From Candidatus Nanosyncoccus alces (GTDB lineage Bacteria > Patescibacteriota > Saccharimonadia > Saccharimonadales > Saccharimonadaceae): DNA of 64,000 nt. The translations under genes were made by a program, and so were the position numbers. Shown in pieces: positions 40,867 to 48,845 of the stretch. The stretch is from positions 1 through 64,000 of the forward strand of contig NZ_PRLM01000003.1 in the NCBI RefSeq assembly GCF_004138395.1, written 5' to 3'. The notes beneath the pieces were generated by a model. It was not told the origin of the DNA and did not search any database. It worked only from the letters and a program-made list of their open reading frames with translations. Every line of letters starts with the position of its first letter. Within the stretch, counting starts at the first letter, position 1.

Positions 40867-41664
40867 ATGCGGAAGATAAGAAGTAAGAGAGGGTTTACGT
40901 TAGTAGAGTTGTCGCTTTCGATTGCCTTTATTGCGATACTTTCGATTACTATAGCATTGATTATTAATGATGCAATTTCAACTTATCGGAGGGGGTTGAC
41001 TTTAAATCAGATTAATACCGTTGGGATGGATCTAGTGGATGATATAAGAGCGGCGATTCAGAATTCGCCAGCGAGCATCCCTAGTGTTTGCAAAGATGAA
41101 GATATAATGGGATGTATTTCTATAACAAAACGTGCTGATGTCGAGTTGGGCGGAGAGACCATAGAGGACGTGCCGGTACTTGGTGCTTTTTGTACTGGGC
41201 GATACTCGTACATTTGGAATACTGGGTATTTCTTTATGGGTGGTGATGCTATCGTAGATGCAGAGCAAGCTAAGCTGAGTGGTTATGATGGTGGCAGTTT
41301 TCGTTTGATTAAAATAAGGGATGACGAACGTGCAGTGTGTAATTCTGAGTTGGATAGTGAGAATGTTTTTGATGGGATTGATGTTGCTGGAGAAGATGTG
41401 GTTACGGTCTTATTGTCTGATGATGGCGCAAATAGCTTGGCTTTATATGACTTTTCGGTGTTTGAGCCAGCCATTAGCGACGCGAATAACTCGGCGTTTT
41501 ACTCTATGTCGTTTATTTTGGGCACAGTTCAGGGTGGAGTTAATGTGATGTCTAATGGAAACTTTTGTACTGCGCCAGAGGATTTGGAAAACGCCGGTGT
41601 AGAAAACTTTGATTATTGTGCGATTAATAAATTTAATTTTGCCGCTCAGGCAAATGGAGGATAA
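40867..41664 (+). CDS. type IV pilin-like protein 2
   Basis: A 265-residue prepilin: 'MRKIRSKRGFTLVELSLSIA' with Gly|Phe and Glu +5, a hydrophobic helix and a cysteine-containing globular domain ('VCKDEDIMGCIS', about 75-86). It is similar in size to pilin 1 and probably part of the same minor-pilin complex. TATAAT (40855-40860) is 6 nt before the ATG, so this gene also has its own leaderless promoter even within the cluster. Its stop abuts the ATG of the next gene. Confidence 0.85.
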   Translation: MRKIRSKRGFTLVELSLSIAFIAILSITIALIINDAISTYRRGLTLNQINTVGMDLVDDIRAAIQNSPASIPSVCKDEDIMGCISITKRADVELGGETIEDVPVLGAFCTGRYSYIWNTGYFFMGGDAIVDAEQAKLSGYDGGSFRLIKIRDDERAVCNSELDSENVFDGIDVAGEDVVTVLLSDDGANSLALYDFSVFEPAISDANNSAFYSMSFILGTVQGGVNVMSNGNFCTAPEDLENAGVENFDYCAINKFNFAAQANGG

Positions 41665-43035
41665 ATGGGTAAGTTTAAAAAAGGTGCGGCATCATTTTAT
41701 ATTGTGGCGATATCAACGTTAATATTGGTGATAGTAGCGGCGAGTTTTGCAGCGGTAATAATTTCGGAAGTAACGCGGACTTCCAATGATGATTTGGCAC
41801 AGTCGGCGTACGATTCGGCTTTGGCTGGGGTAGAAGACGCAAAGTTGGCTTATTATAATTATCAGAGTTGTAAGGAAGGCGGCGCTTCAAGTAGCGAGTT
41901 AAGTTGTACGCAAATAGTGAATTGGGTAGAAGGTAATGAAGACGAGAGTCTCGTTGGGAAAGATTCTTGTGATATGGTTGCTATGATTCTTGGAAGAGAA
42001 GAAGGTGAGGTTTTGGTACAAGAGTCTACCGTGGGGAATGATATGCAACAAGCTTATACATGTGTAAAGGTGACAAATAAGACTGATAATGTGGAGGGGA
42101 CTATTTCTGAAACCAACCCTAGTTTTACAGTAAGGGTAAGGTTTGATGAGAATGACGAAGAGGTAGATGAGGCAAATAGTGTCATGAATAGGATAACAAA
42201 AATGATAGTGAGATGGCATTCGGATACTGATGGTGAAATTGATGGTTCTTCCGTGGGGGCCGATTATGACTCTGTAAGTGGCGGGCTATTTGGTGATAAG
42301 AAGCTTACGCCGGCAGTCATTTCGGTAGGTATGGCTCAGACGAGTAAAAGTTTTAAATTAGATGATTTTGAGATTACTAAGGGTAATAGAACGAATCGCG
42401 GTACGGTTTATTTGGTTCCGTTTATGAAGGGGGAGACTCTGGAGGGGAGCGACAATCGTTATAATTTGACCAGTGATAATTTTGTTAACGCGGCGGATGG
42501 TATGTTGAAATCGAACGATAAAAGAGCAAATAATAAGCCTTTTGCTGTTGAGTGTAGCGAAGATAGTGACTATGCATGTTTTGCGACTGTAGAGATACCC
42601 CGACCTATACAGAGCGATGGGAGTGAGGATATACGTAATAATGAGACTTTTGTGTTTAGAGTTGCTTTGCCGTATGGGGGGCCTGCGACGCATTTTTCTC
42701 TGGAATTTTATTGTGGGGATACGGATAAGTGCTCTGAAAAGGTGATAGAGAGCGAGGGGACTGATGAATCGTTGATTACTGATATCGGTATGACAGTGGA
42801 AAAAGAAGAATCCAATCAAGCTATTTTGGATGGGGTGCAAGTTAAGATTGACTCTACTGGGAGAGCGAATGATTTGTATCGTAGGGTAGAAACCACGTTG
42901 ATGTCGGCAGACACTGCAATGCCGTATCCGTTGTACGCGATTCAAGTGTTAGGTACGGGAAAGAATAGCTCGTTAATTAACAAGATTCCTTATACAACTT
43001 GTGAATATGATTTTTCACCTACTTGTTCGAGATAA
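41665..43035 (+). CDS. pilus-associated protein (PilX-like)
   Basis: A 456-residue protein starting 'MGKFKKGAASFYIVAISTLI', a short basic leader and an N-terminal helix, then a large extracellular domain. There is no Glu at +5, as in several PilX/GspK-type minor components. 'EVTRTSNDDLAQSAYDSALA' following the helix is the PilX-like alpha1 pattern. Several cysteines (CKEGG, SCTQ, DSCD, CVKV, CSED, CFAT) may form disulfides through the DsbA-like oxidase at 37.3 kb. Start directly after the preceding stop (TAA-ATG). Likely tip or surface component of the type IV pilus. Confidence 0.7.
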   Translation: MGKFKKGAASFYIVAISTLILVIVAASFAAVIISEVTRTSNDDLAQSAYDSALAGVEDAKLAYYNYQSCKEGGASSSELSCTQIVNWVEGNEDESLVGKDSCDMVAMILGREEGEVLVQESTVGNDMQQAYTCVKVTNKTDNVEGTISETNPSFTVRVRFDENDEEVDEANSVMNRITKMIVRWHSDTDGEIDGSSVGADYDSVSGGLFGDKKLTPAVISVGMAQTSKSFKLDDFEITKGNRTNRGTVYLVPFMKGETLEGSDNRYNLTSDNFVNAADGMLKSNDKRANNKPFAVECSEDSDYACFATVEIPRPIQSDGSEDIRNNETFVFRVALPYGGPATHFSLEFYCGDTDKCSEKVIESEGTDESLITDIGMTVEKEESNQAILDGVQVKIDSTGRANDLYRRVETTLMSADTAMPYPLYAIQVLGTGKNSSLINKIPYTTCEYDFSPTCSR

Positions 43036-43054
43036 CACCATAAACAGTATAAAT

Positions 43055-43083
43055 TTGACAATTTCATTAAAGCGCGCTATAAT
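43055..43083 (+). promoter_or_regulatory. promoter of the initiator tRNA
   Basis: TTGACA (43055-43060), a 17-nt spacer and TATAAT (43078-43083): full consensus. Confidence 0.9.
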
Positions 43084-43117
43084 TGTGTAGTGTTTGTGTA
43101 TTGCAAGCACTATGCGT

Positions 43118-43194
43118 CGCGGGGTAGAGCAGCCTGGTAGCTCGTTTGGCTCATAACCAAAAGGTCGTTGGTTCAAATCCAACCCCCGCAACCA
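43118..43194 (+). tRNA. tRNA-fMet (CAT), initiator
   Basis: A 77-nt cloverleaf with CCA encoded. The first base C faces A72, the unpaired 1-72 position typical of bacterial initiators. The anticodon loop is CTCATAA. The anticodon stem is TTTGG/CCAAA, so the conserved three G:C pairs are reduced to two. Confidence 0.94.
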
Positions 43195-43215
43195 CGTAAA
43201 TTTAGTAATCAACTT

Positions 43216-43258
43216 TAAGTTCAGCTTGAGTTACCCCCCTAACTCGGGCTGAACTTAG
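43216..43258. terminator. terminator between the initiator tRNA and the oxidoreductase operon
   Basis: TAAGTTCAGC pairs with GCTGAACTTA, with an inner GAGTTA/TAACTC stem. It lies between convergent units and can serve both. Confidence 0.8.
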
Positions 43259-43264
43259 GGTTGA

Positions 43265-44650
43265 TTATTTTTTATTGGTGGTTAACTTTTCTGTGGCCAA
43301 TTTGATAGCGTAGCTATAGTCATTGGCGATGTGTGGTGTACTGGCAAGATTTGATGCGGTGAGGTTGTGACGCACGGCTAAGGCGATTTCGCCGGACATG
43401 GCTTTGGCGTTTGGGGCAACGATGCAGCCACCGATAATGTGGTTGGTGTGGCTGAAGAGTAATTTTACGAAACCGTAGTGAAGGCCGAAAATCTTGCCGG
43501 CGGGGGTTTCTCTGAGATAGACGATGGATTTTTTATATTTGCGTTTGTGGTGTTTCAGCTCTGCTTCAGTGGCTCCGACGGAGGCAACAGTTAGAGAAGT
43601 ATCTACTACATAGGTGAATCCTTTGTAATTTGGGGTATTTTTGGTTTTATTGATGATGTTGGTGGCTAGTAGTTTGCCTTCGTATCCGGCGCGTTCGGTA
43701 GAGGAAATAGATGGGTCGTCATTGGTACAGTCTCCGATGGCAAAGATATTTTTGGCAGAAGTTTGGAAATATTTGTCTATTTTGATGCTGCCGGATTTTG
43801 TAAAATTGATGTCGGCATTTTCTAAGCCATAATCTGTGGTGGGTCTATTGCCAGTGGCGAGAACGATGCAATCTACGCGAACCATTTTTTCGGTACGGTT
43901 GTTTTGAAAAATAACACGTTTTGAGAGGTCGTCTTGTTCTAGGGCGATGACTTTGCAATTTGGCAGTACCATGATGCCAAGATCGTTGGAAAAATGCTCG
44001 GCAATGGCTTGGCTAGTTTCGATGTCTTGGAGTGGGAGGAGACGGCCAGATTTTTCCATGATGAGAACTTTGGCGCCGAGTTCGGCGTAGTATTCGGCGA
44101 TTTCGCATCCGGTAGGTCCGCCACCAACGACGAGAACGGCACGAGGTAAGCGTCGGATTTTGATGGCAGTTTCGGGGGTGAGATAATTAACAGCGTTAGT
44201 ACCAGCGATGGCGGAAGTGTCTAGGTGTGAGCCGGTGGCGAGGATGAAGTTTTTGGAGGTAAACTTTTGGTCACCAATAGCGATGGTGTTTTGGTCTAAG
44301 AAATTGGCGTAGCCGTGCAAACAAGTGACCCCAGCGTTATCGTAGAGTTTTTGGTTGTTCCCTCCACCGGTTTCGATAACAGCTTTTAATTGATGTGCAA
44401 CGATAGTAGGGAAATTAAAGGAAAAATCTTGATGGGCGAGCTCTGGGGAATGTGAAATTTTGTGATAAGTGTGGGCAAAATCTAAAGTTACGCTGTAGGG
44501 GACATCGCGAGTATTAAGGTTGGCGCCACCGAAATAACGGCCTTCGACGAGAGCAATATGTTTTTTGGATTTGGCAAGTGTTAGGGCAGCGGTGGAACCA
44601 GCTGGTCCACTACCGATGACGATATAATCAAAATTATACTTCCTACCCAT
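43265..44650 (-). CDS. FAD/NAD pyridine-nucleotide oxidoreductase lacking the redox disulfide
   Basis: A 461-residue flavoprotein of the mercuric reductase/lipoamide dehydrogenase family. 'YIVIGSGPAGSTAALTLAKS' (about 9-28) binds FAD, 'VLVVGGGPTGCEIAEYYAEL' (about 172-191) NAD(P)H, and 'NIFAIGDCTNDDPSISSTE' (about 306-324) the FAD ribityl. In this family the first domain normally carries GGTCLNxGCIPSK; here it is 'GGANLNTRDVPYS', so both cysteines are gone. The C-terminal dimerisation domain is present but lacks the His-x-x-x-x-Glu base motif. It must use another acceptor. It is one base after a 79-residue gene and in operon with a membrane protein. Confidence 0.82.
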   Translation of the reverse strand: MGRKYNFDYIVIGSGPAGSTAALTLAKSKKHIALVEGRYFGGANLNTRDVPYSVTLDFAHTYHKISHSPELAHQDFSFNFPTIVAHQLKAVIETGGGNNQKLYDNAGVTCLHGYANFLDQNTIAIGDQKFTSKNFILATGSHLDTSAIAGTNAVNYLTPETAIKIRRLPRAVLVVGGGPTGCEIAEYYAELGAKVLIMEKSGRLLPLQDIETSQAIAEHFSNDLGIMVLPNCKVIALEQDDLSKRVIFQNNRTEKMVRVDCIVLATGNRPTTDYGLENADINFTKSGSIKIDKYFQTSAKNIFAIGDCTNDDPSISSTERAGYEGKLLATNIINKTKNTPNYKGFTYVVDTSLTVASVGATEAELKHHKRKYKKSIVYLRETPAGKIFGLHYGFVKLLFSHTNHIIGGCIVAPNAKAMSGEIALAVRHNLTASNLASTPHIANDYSYAIKLATEKLTTNKK

Positions 44651-44651
44651 T

Positions 44652-44891
44652 TTATATTATTTTATCATGGTTTTCGTAAACATAAGCGAAATCAGTATTG
44701 TATTTTCTGAGCTCTTTGACGATGGCTAATTTTAGGTCCTGATCAGTGATGATTTTTTTGGATTTGAGAGATTTTTGGGCGGCAGTGAGAGATTTATTGA
44801 TGAAAATTTCAGCGGCGCCAGTGGGAATGCCGATGGCTTTGGCGTCGATTTTGAGATTTTTGATGAGGGTCTTATTGTTTGTAATTTCCAT
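44652..44891 (-). CDS. small protein of the redox operon
   Basis: A 79-residue helical protein ('IKNLKIDAKAIGIPTGAAEI', then a lysine-rich helix, then 'KLAIVKELRKYNTDFAYVYE'). No cysteine and no membrane segment. The size and 'ITDQDLKLAIVKELRKYN' segment vaguely recall ATP-cone-like helical domains, but I do not assign a family. It overlaps the upstream membrane gene by one base (TAATG) and precedes the flavoprotein by one base, so the three are probably translated as a unit. Confidence 0.7.
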   Translation of the reverse strand: MEITNNKTLIKNLKIDAKAIGIPTGAAEIFINKSLTAAQKSLKSKKIITDQDLKLAIVKELRKYNTDFAYVYENHDKII

Positions 44892-45598
44892 TATGCAAGA
44901 ATCCTAAAATAGATAAATAAAACAGCGATGGCAGTATAGATGAGACTTAATATGATGCGGGTGAAATTTTTATCCTTGACGCGGGACCTTTGGATATTGG
45001 CAAGGTTATGTCCGAGTTGGAATTTCCAGCGGGTAATAAAAAGTGGGATGGTGGGGATGACGATGTAGAGGATAGTCAGAAGGTTGCTGGGGAAAAATTC
45101 AACAGTCATTTCCATAATTTCGATAGAAGTGACTATATATAATGGCAAAGTAAAGGGAAGTTCGCAGATGCCGGATAAAGCACCGAGTGCGAAAGCATCG
45201 GAACGGGAACTGGCGGTACGGGCGTGGCTGTCGAGATTTTGTGCACAGCGCCGGGGGATGAAGAGTTTAGTGCCGGGGCCGGGGCGGAAATAACAAAAGA
45301 TGCTCATGATGGCGAGAGCCAGTAGGGCTCCGGCTATAATCCAGGCAAAGAAACTGGTTTCGGGGCGGAATTTGTAAAGAAAAAGGAAATCGGCAATATA
45401 ATAAGAACAAAGAAAAAGACAGGCGGCGGAAGTCTCGGCGCCAAGGATGAAAAATAAAGTGATATCGGAAGTTCGAGCTTTGGAATATTTACCGGAAGCG
45501 TAATGATAGAAAAGTGAAAAAACGCCGGGCTGTAACTGTAAACAAGCCATGATAAGCATAGCGAGAATGACGATTCCTAAAGAGACAAAAAAGCTCAT
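44891..45598 (-). CDS. six-helix membrane protein, CcdA/DsbD-like shape
   Basis: A 235-residue protein with about six membrane helices. A TATAAT (45610-45605, minus) lies 6 nt before ATG 45598, so I use that start and not the longer frame. 'GALSGICELPFTLPLYIVTS' (about 145-164) has a Cys-x-x-Pro within a helix, as in CcdA/DsbD transmembrane electron carriers, and another Cys lies in helix 1 ('IMACLQLQPGV', about 17-27). The family is uncertain; LysE-like exporters have a similar shape. Context with a flavin oxidoreductase favours an electron-transfer role, which is inference. Confidence 0.55.
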   Translation of the reverse strand: MSFFVSLGIVILAMLIMACLQLQPGVFSLFYHYASGKYSKARTSDITLFFILGAETSAACLFLCSYYIADFLFLYKFRPETSFFAWIIAGALLALAIMSIFCYFRPGPGTKLFIPRRCAQNLDSHARTASSRSDAFALGALSGICELPFTLPLYIVTSIEIMEMTVEFFPSNLLTILYIVIPTIPLFITRWKFQLGHNLANIQRSRVKDKNFTRIILSLIYTAIAVLFIYFRILA

Positions 45599-45658
45599 GG
45601 TTAAATTATAGCATGCAGGGGGTTGATTTTCTAGTGTGCCCATGCTAGAGAAGGAGGC

Positions 45659-47041
45659 ATGAAAAAATTTGGAATATTTTTAGGTGTGATTTGCTGGGTG
45701 GTTTTGGGATTTTGGAGTCAGGTAGATCATGCGCAAGCTATAGAAACAAGTGAAAAAATTCCGGAAATTTATATTAAAGCCATTAACCCGGGATATACGG
45801 TTGATGGTAAAAGTAATGTCGGCGAAATGATAGAAATTGCCCGAAAGAATGCCGACGCACCGATTTCGCTCGCTGGAGCCACTGTAGGCTATACTAATTC
45901 AAGCGGGAATTACACCGTGTTGGTGGAGTTTCCCGAGTACAGTTGGATGACTGGCGAGACTCTCCTCCTTCGCTTAGCCAGCTCGCCGGATAGCGAGCTG
46001 GCAGCCGTGAACTATATGAAGACGCTGGCTTTTAAAGCGGCGTTAGAGTTAAAAATTGGCGATGAGGTGGTGGATAGTGTGTGCTGGACTGGGAAGGACG
46101 GGTGCTATAAAGAATTCAGGTCGGCTAGTCCAACTGTGCTGGTAAGGAATTTGGAAACTGGAGATTTTGAACATTTAGTAGAATATGAAGCGCAGTATGA
46201 TACGGAAAGTTACTATGTAGAGACGGTAAAGGAAGAAGATGGATACGGCAAAATGGTGAGCCAGTGCAGGGGACTACAATTTTCGGAGATTTTGAGTTAT
46301 TACGAGAGCGCCAAGACGGAGCAATTTATTGAGTTTTATAATCCTGGAGCGGAGCAAATTCTGTTAGATGGGTGTCAGCTGCGATATAAAAATAAAAATT
46401 ATGCTTTAAGTGGCGTAGTAGCGGCGGAAGGATATTTTGTATATTATCCGGCGGGAGAATTTAGTTTAACAAAAAATCCTACGAACTCGAACTCGCTAGA
46501 ATTGATTGATGTGACTGGCGAAACAGTGGACGCTTTAGCCTATCCAAATGGCCAGCGAAAGGGGACATCTTATGCGTTGATTGGCTACGGTGATGAAGGT
46601 GAAGAAGTTTGGAAAGTTACTTATGCACCGACTCCGGGTGGGGCAAATAATTATCAAGAGTTCAAAACTTGTGAGGCAGGGAAAGTGATAAATGAAGCAA
46701 CGGGAAATTGCGTAAAAATAACTAGTGTAGCAGAAAAATTTTGTAAGGAGGGGTATTATCTGAATGTTTTGACTGGAAGATGTAATAAAGTAAAAATAGT
46801 AGCAGAAAAGACTTGCAAAGAAGGATATTATCTTAATCCAGAGACTAATAGATGCAGAAAGATAAAAGAAAATGATGGGGCGGATTATAATTTGACACCA
46901 GAAAATTACGAGGAGCAATCTTCATTTGTGGCACTTTATGCGGTGTTAGGGGTAGTGGGTGTAGGCCTGGGATATTTGATCTACGAATTTAGGCACGAGA
47001 TTGTGCGGCTTTGGCGTAAAGTTTTTCGACGAGTTCGTTAA
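45659..47041 (+). CDS. surface protein with lamin-tail-like domains and cysteine repeats
   Basis: A 460-residue exported protein. Signal peptide about 1-28 (cleavage near 'DHAQA'), then two lamin-tail (LTD)-like beta domains. The first (about 35-165) contains 'GEMIEIARKNADAPISLAGA' and the second (about 205-340) contains 'TEQFIEFYNPGAEQILLDGC'. Three repeats of a Cys-rich unit follow (about 340-412, 'CKEGYYLNPETNRCRKI'). A C-terminal helix and a basic end ('RLWRKVFRRVR') anchor it in the membrane. It probably faces outward and may bind a host or matrix. A 10-bp in-frame hairpin sits at 45977-46002. A GAGAAGGAGG site precedes the ATG. Confidence 0.75.
   Translation: MKKFGIFLGVICWVVLGFWSQVDHAQAIETSEKIPEIYIKAINPGYTVDGKSNVGEMIEIARKNADAPISLAGATVGYTNSSGNYTVLVEFPEYSWMTGETLLLRLASSPDSELAAVNYMKTLAFKAALELKIGDEVVDSVCWTGKDGCYKEFRSASPTVLVRNLETGDFEHLVEYEAQYDTESYYVETVKEEDGYGKMVSQCRGLQFSEILSYYESAKTEQFIEFYNPGAEQILLDGCQLRYKNKNYALSGVVAAEGYFVYYPAGEFSLTKNPTNSNSLELIDVTGETVDALAYPNGQRKGTSYALIGYGDEGEEVWKVTYAPTPGGANNYQEFKTCEAGKVINEATGNCVKITSVAEKFCKEGYYLNVLTGRCNKVKIVAEKTCKEGYYLNPETNRCRKIKENDGADYNLTPENYEEQSSFVALYAVLGVVGVGLGYLIYEFRHEIVRLWRKVFRRVR
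45977..46002. repeat. in-frame GC-rich hairpin inside the surface gene
   Basis: GCCAGCTCGC (45977-45986) and GCGAGCTGGC (45993-46002) with a six-base loop. It encodes a short polar loop in the first lamin-tail-like domain. Confidence 0.85.
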
Positions 47042-47618
47042 AGACGGCTTCGCGAGTCTGATCACCGTTGACTTCGACGAGCAGGCCGAGAGTCTGATAG
47101 TGTTGGAGTACTGGTAAGGTTTTGGTGCGGAACTCTTGGAGGCGGTTATGAAAAATTTCGAGATCTTTATCATCGGCGCGCTCGCCGCGGTCATTAAGAA
47201 CTTTGGACTCTTTGAAGCGGTTTTCAACGTCTGCTTCAGAGATATTGAGGATGACGGCGGCTTTGATTTCGTGGCCGGCGCCAGCAGCTACAGACATAAC
47301 TTGGTCTTCTTCGCCGCTCCAGCGTCCGATGGAAGAAAGAATAAGTGGGTAACTAAAAAGATCGCGACGTTCAAAATAAGGCAAAACCCATTCATAAAAA
47401 ATGTTAGTAGGGATGAGATTGCCTTTATCAGAAAGTTTTTGTTTGGTCTCGGTTTCCATGGCACGAACGATCATGCCGGAAGAAAGGAATTTGGCATCTA
47501 ATGCTTCGGCAAGCTTGACGCCTTGGGTATCCTTGCCGGACATTGGTAGACCGAAGATGTTGATAGAACCAGTACCAAGCCATTCTTTAATAATTGTGAG
47601 TTTTTGTTCAATTTCCAT
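46989..47618 (-). CDS. adenylate kinase-like nucleoside monophosphate kinase
   Basis: A 209-residue NMP kinase. 'INIFGLPMSGKDTQGVKLAE' (about 19-38) is a variant P-loop where the usual GxPGSGKGTQ has Met and Asp. 'FLSSGMIVRAMETETKQKL' corresponds to the NMP-binding helix and 'LNDRGERADDKDLEIFHNRL' (about 142-161) to the LID arginine region, with a short LID. It probably phosphorylates AMP or another NMP. The 3' end overlaps the opposing surface gene by 53 nt. It could alternatively be a specialised kinase, as adenylate kinase is usually near secY in bacteria. Confidence 0.75.
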   Translation of the reverse strand: MEIEQKLTIIKEWLGTGSINIFGLPMSGKDTQGVKLAEALDAKFLSSGMIVRAMETETKQKLSDKGNLIPTNIFYEWVLPYFERRDLFSYPLILSSIGRWSGEEDQVMSVAAGAGHEIKAAVILNISEADVENRFKESKVLNDRGERADDKDLEIFHNRLQEFRTKTLPVLQHYQTLGLLVEVNGDQTREAVFNELVEKLYAKAAQSRA

Positions 47619-47640
47619 AAGGTTATTTTAGCACAGAATA

Positions 47641-47662
47641 GCCCCGACGAAAATGTCGGGGC
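47641..47662 (-). terminator. hairpin between convergent flank genes
   Basis: GCCCCGAC pairs with GTCGGGGC. No T run follows, so termination is uncertain. It lies after the small basic gene at 47697. Confidence 0.45.
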
Positions 47663-47696
47663 GGGGTAATAGATGTATAGGCGGATGGGGTAAGAA

Positions 47697-47930
47697 TTAG
47701 TAAGAGAAGATCCTTTCGACCTCATTCTTGATGTGGCTAGGGAGCGGTGCGCTCCTGTTGTTGGCGTTTTGCCAAGTCCCATCGACGAGGTTGAGAGTGC
47801 CGGCGAGCATGATTTGCCCGTGCGCAGTGCGCTTGACGCGGACGGCTACTTTGGCGTTTCTCAAAACGCAAACGTATTTTGTCCCTTTGTACTCGATAGT
47901 CTTCTGCTTCTGTTTCTTAGTCTTTGCCAT
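47697..47930 (-). CDS. small basic protein
   Basis: A 77-residue protein: 'MAKTKKQKQKTIEYKGTKYV', a beta-rich middle ('LRNAKVAVRVKRTAHGQIML') and 'PLPSHIKNEVERIFSY'. The basic N-terminus suggests nucleic-acid contact; no family recognised. I chose ATG 47930 because CTTAGGAGGATAAAT precedes it. A consensus-spaced promoter and a structured leader of about 90 nt lie upstream, so expression may be regulated at the RNA level. Confidence 0.7.
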   Translation of the reverse strand: MAKTKKQKQKTIEYKGTKYVCVLRNAKVAVRVKRTAHGQIMLAGTLNLVDGTWQNANNRSAPLPSHIKNEVERIFSY

Positions 47931-48022
47931 ATTTATCCTCCTAAGGTACTCTGGGTGGCTGGCCCAGTTGTGAAGTCCCGCGTATACGACCAAAAACATG
48001 GTCGTTCTCACGAGCTGGCTTG

Positions 48023-48051
48023 ATTATATCACAGAATAAGCGTTTTGTAAA
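48023..48051 (-). promoter_or_regulatory. promoter of the small basic gene
   Basis: On the minus strand TTTACA (48051-48046), 17 nt and TATAAT (48028-48023). The leader below contains ACGACC/GGTCGT and CTGGG/CCCAG hairpins. Confidence 0.7.
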
Positions 48052-48075
48052 GACCAGAATACTGGAATGAAAAAG

Positions 48076-48102
48076 TTGGCACTCTTGCATTTTGGGTGCT
48101 AA
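48076..48102 (+). promoter_or_regulatory. CIRCE operator of hrcA-grpE
   Basis: TTGGCACTC (48076-48084), nine bases, GGGTGCTAA (48094-48102), two mismatches to consensus. The -10 TATAAT is at 48108-48113, so the operator covers the -35 region (autoregulation by HrcA). Confidence 0.9.
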
Positions 48103-48119
48103 TTTATTATAATTAAGAT

Positions 48120-48845
48120 ATGGAAATTACTGAGCGGCAAAAAAAGATACTTTGTCAGATTATAGAGGAATACGCTGAAACGGCATCTCCGGTAGGGAGT
48201 GTGACGTTAGCGAAGCTTTTTGGGGTGTCGCCGGCTACGATTAGAGCGGAAATGGCGCGACTAGAAACGTTGGGGTTAATTGCGCAGCCGCATACTTCGG
48301 CGGGTCGGGTGCCAACGGATGCTGGATATAGATTTTATGTAAATAATTTGGATGGATTGGAAGCGAGTACTAAAGCGGAGACGGAACGACGGTCGATAGA
48401 GCGGGGAACGCACGCATTAGAGGTGCGGGTAGGCTCACAGTCGCGGGCCGATACGGCGATTCGTGGAGCGGTGGACGCTTTGGTGGAACTGACAGGAAAT
48501 TTGGGTTTAGCAACAATTGGTAGTCAATTGTATCTGGCTGGTTTGACGCGGCTTTTCACGCAACCGGAATTTGGTGACACTAGACGTGTGCAGGCGGTAG
48601 CGAAATTGTTGGATAATCTGGAACCGTGGCTTCGTGAGGCGGCGCCAGGTGAAGCGTTAAATATTTTTATTGGACACGAGAACCCTATTGGGAAGAATTC
48701 GGAGGTGTCGTTGATTATTTCGAAGTTTCGATCGCCATTTTCGGACCGGAGCTACATAGGAGTATTGGGGCCGACGCGTCAAAATTATTCAAAAGTAATG
48801 TCACTGGTGCGATATGCTGGTAATATGTTAGAGGAGATACTATGA
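48120..48845 (+). CDS. hrcA: heat-inducible transcription repressor HrcA (short form)
   Basis: Repressor that binds CIRCE. 241 residues, about 100 shorter than typical HrcA (about 340). The N-terminal winged helix is intact: 'EITERQKKILCQIIEEYAET' and 'SVTLAKLFGVSPATIRAEMA'. The sensor part (about 75-241) is reduced, keeping 'HENPIGKNSEVSLIISKFRS' and 'GVLGPTRQNYSKVMSLVRY'. The predicted transcription start coincides with the ATG, six bases after TATAAT, so it is leaderless. grpE overlaps by 4 nt. Together with the two CIRCE sites at dnaK this is a complete HrcA circuit. Confidence 0.94.
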   Translation: MEITERQKKILCQIIEEYAETASPVGSVTLAKLFGVSPATIRAEMARLETLGLIAQPHTSAGRVPTDAGYRFYVNNLDGLEASTKAETERRSIERGTHALEVRVGSQSRADTAIRGAVDALVELTGNLGLATIGSQLYLAGLTRLFTQPEFGDTRRVQAVAKLLDNLEPWLREAAPGEALNIFIGHENPIGKNSEVSLIISKFRSPFSDRSYIGVLGPTRQNYSKVMSLVRYAGNMLEEIL

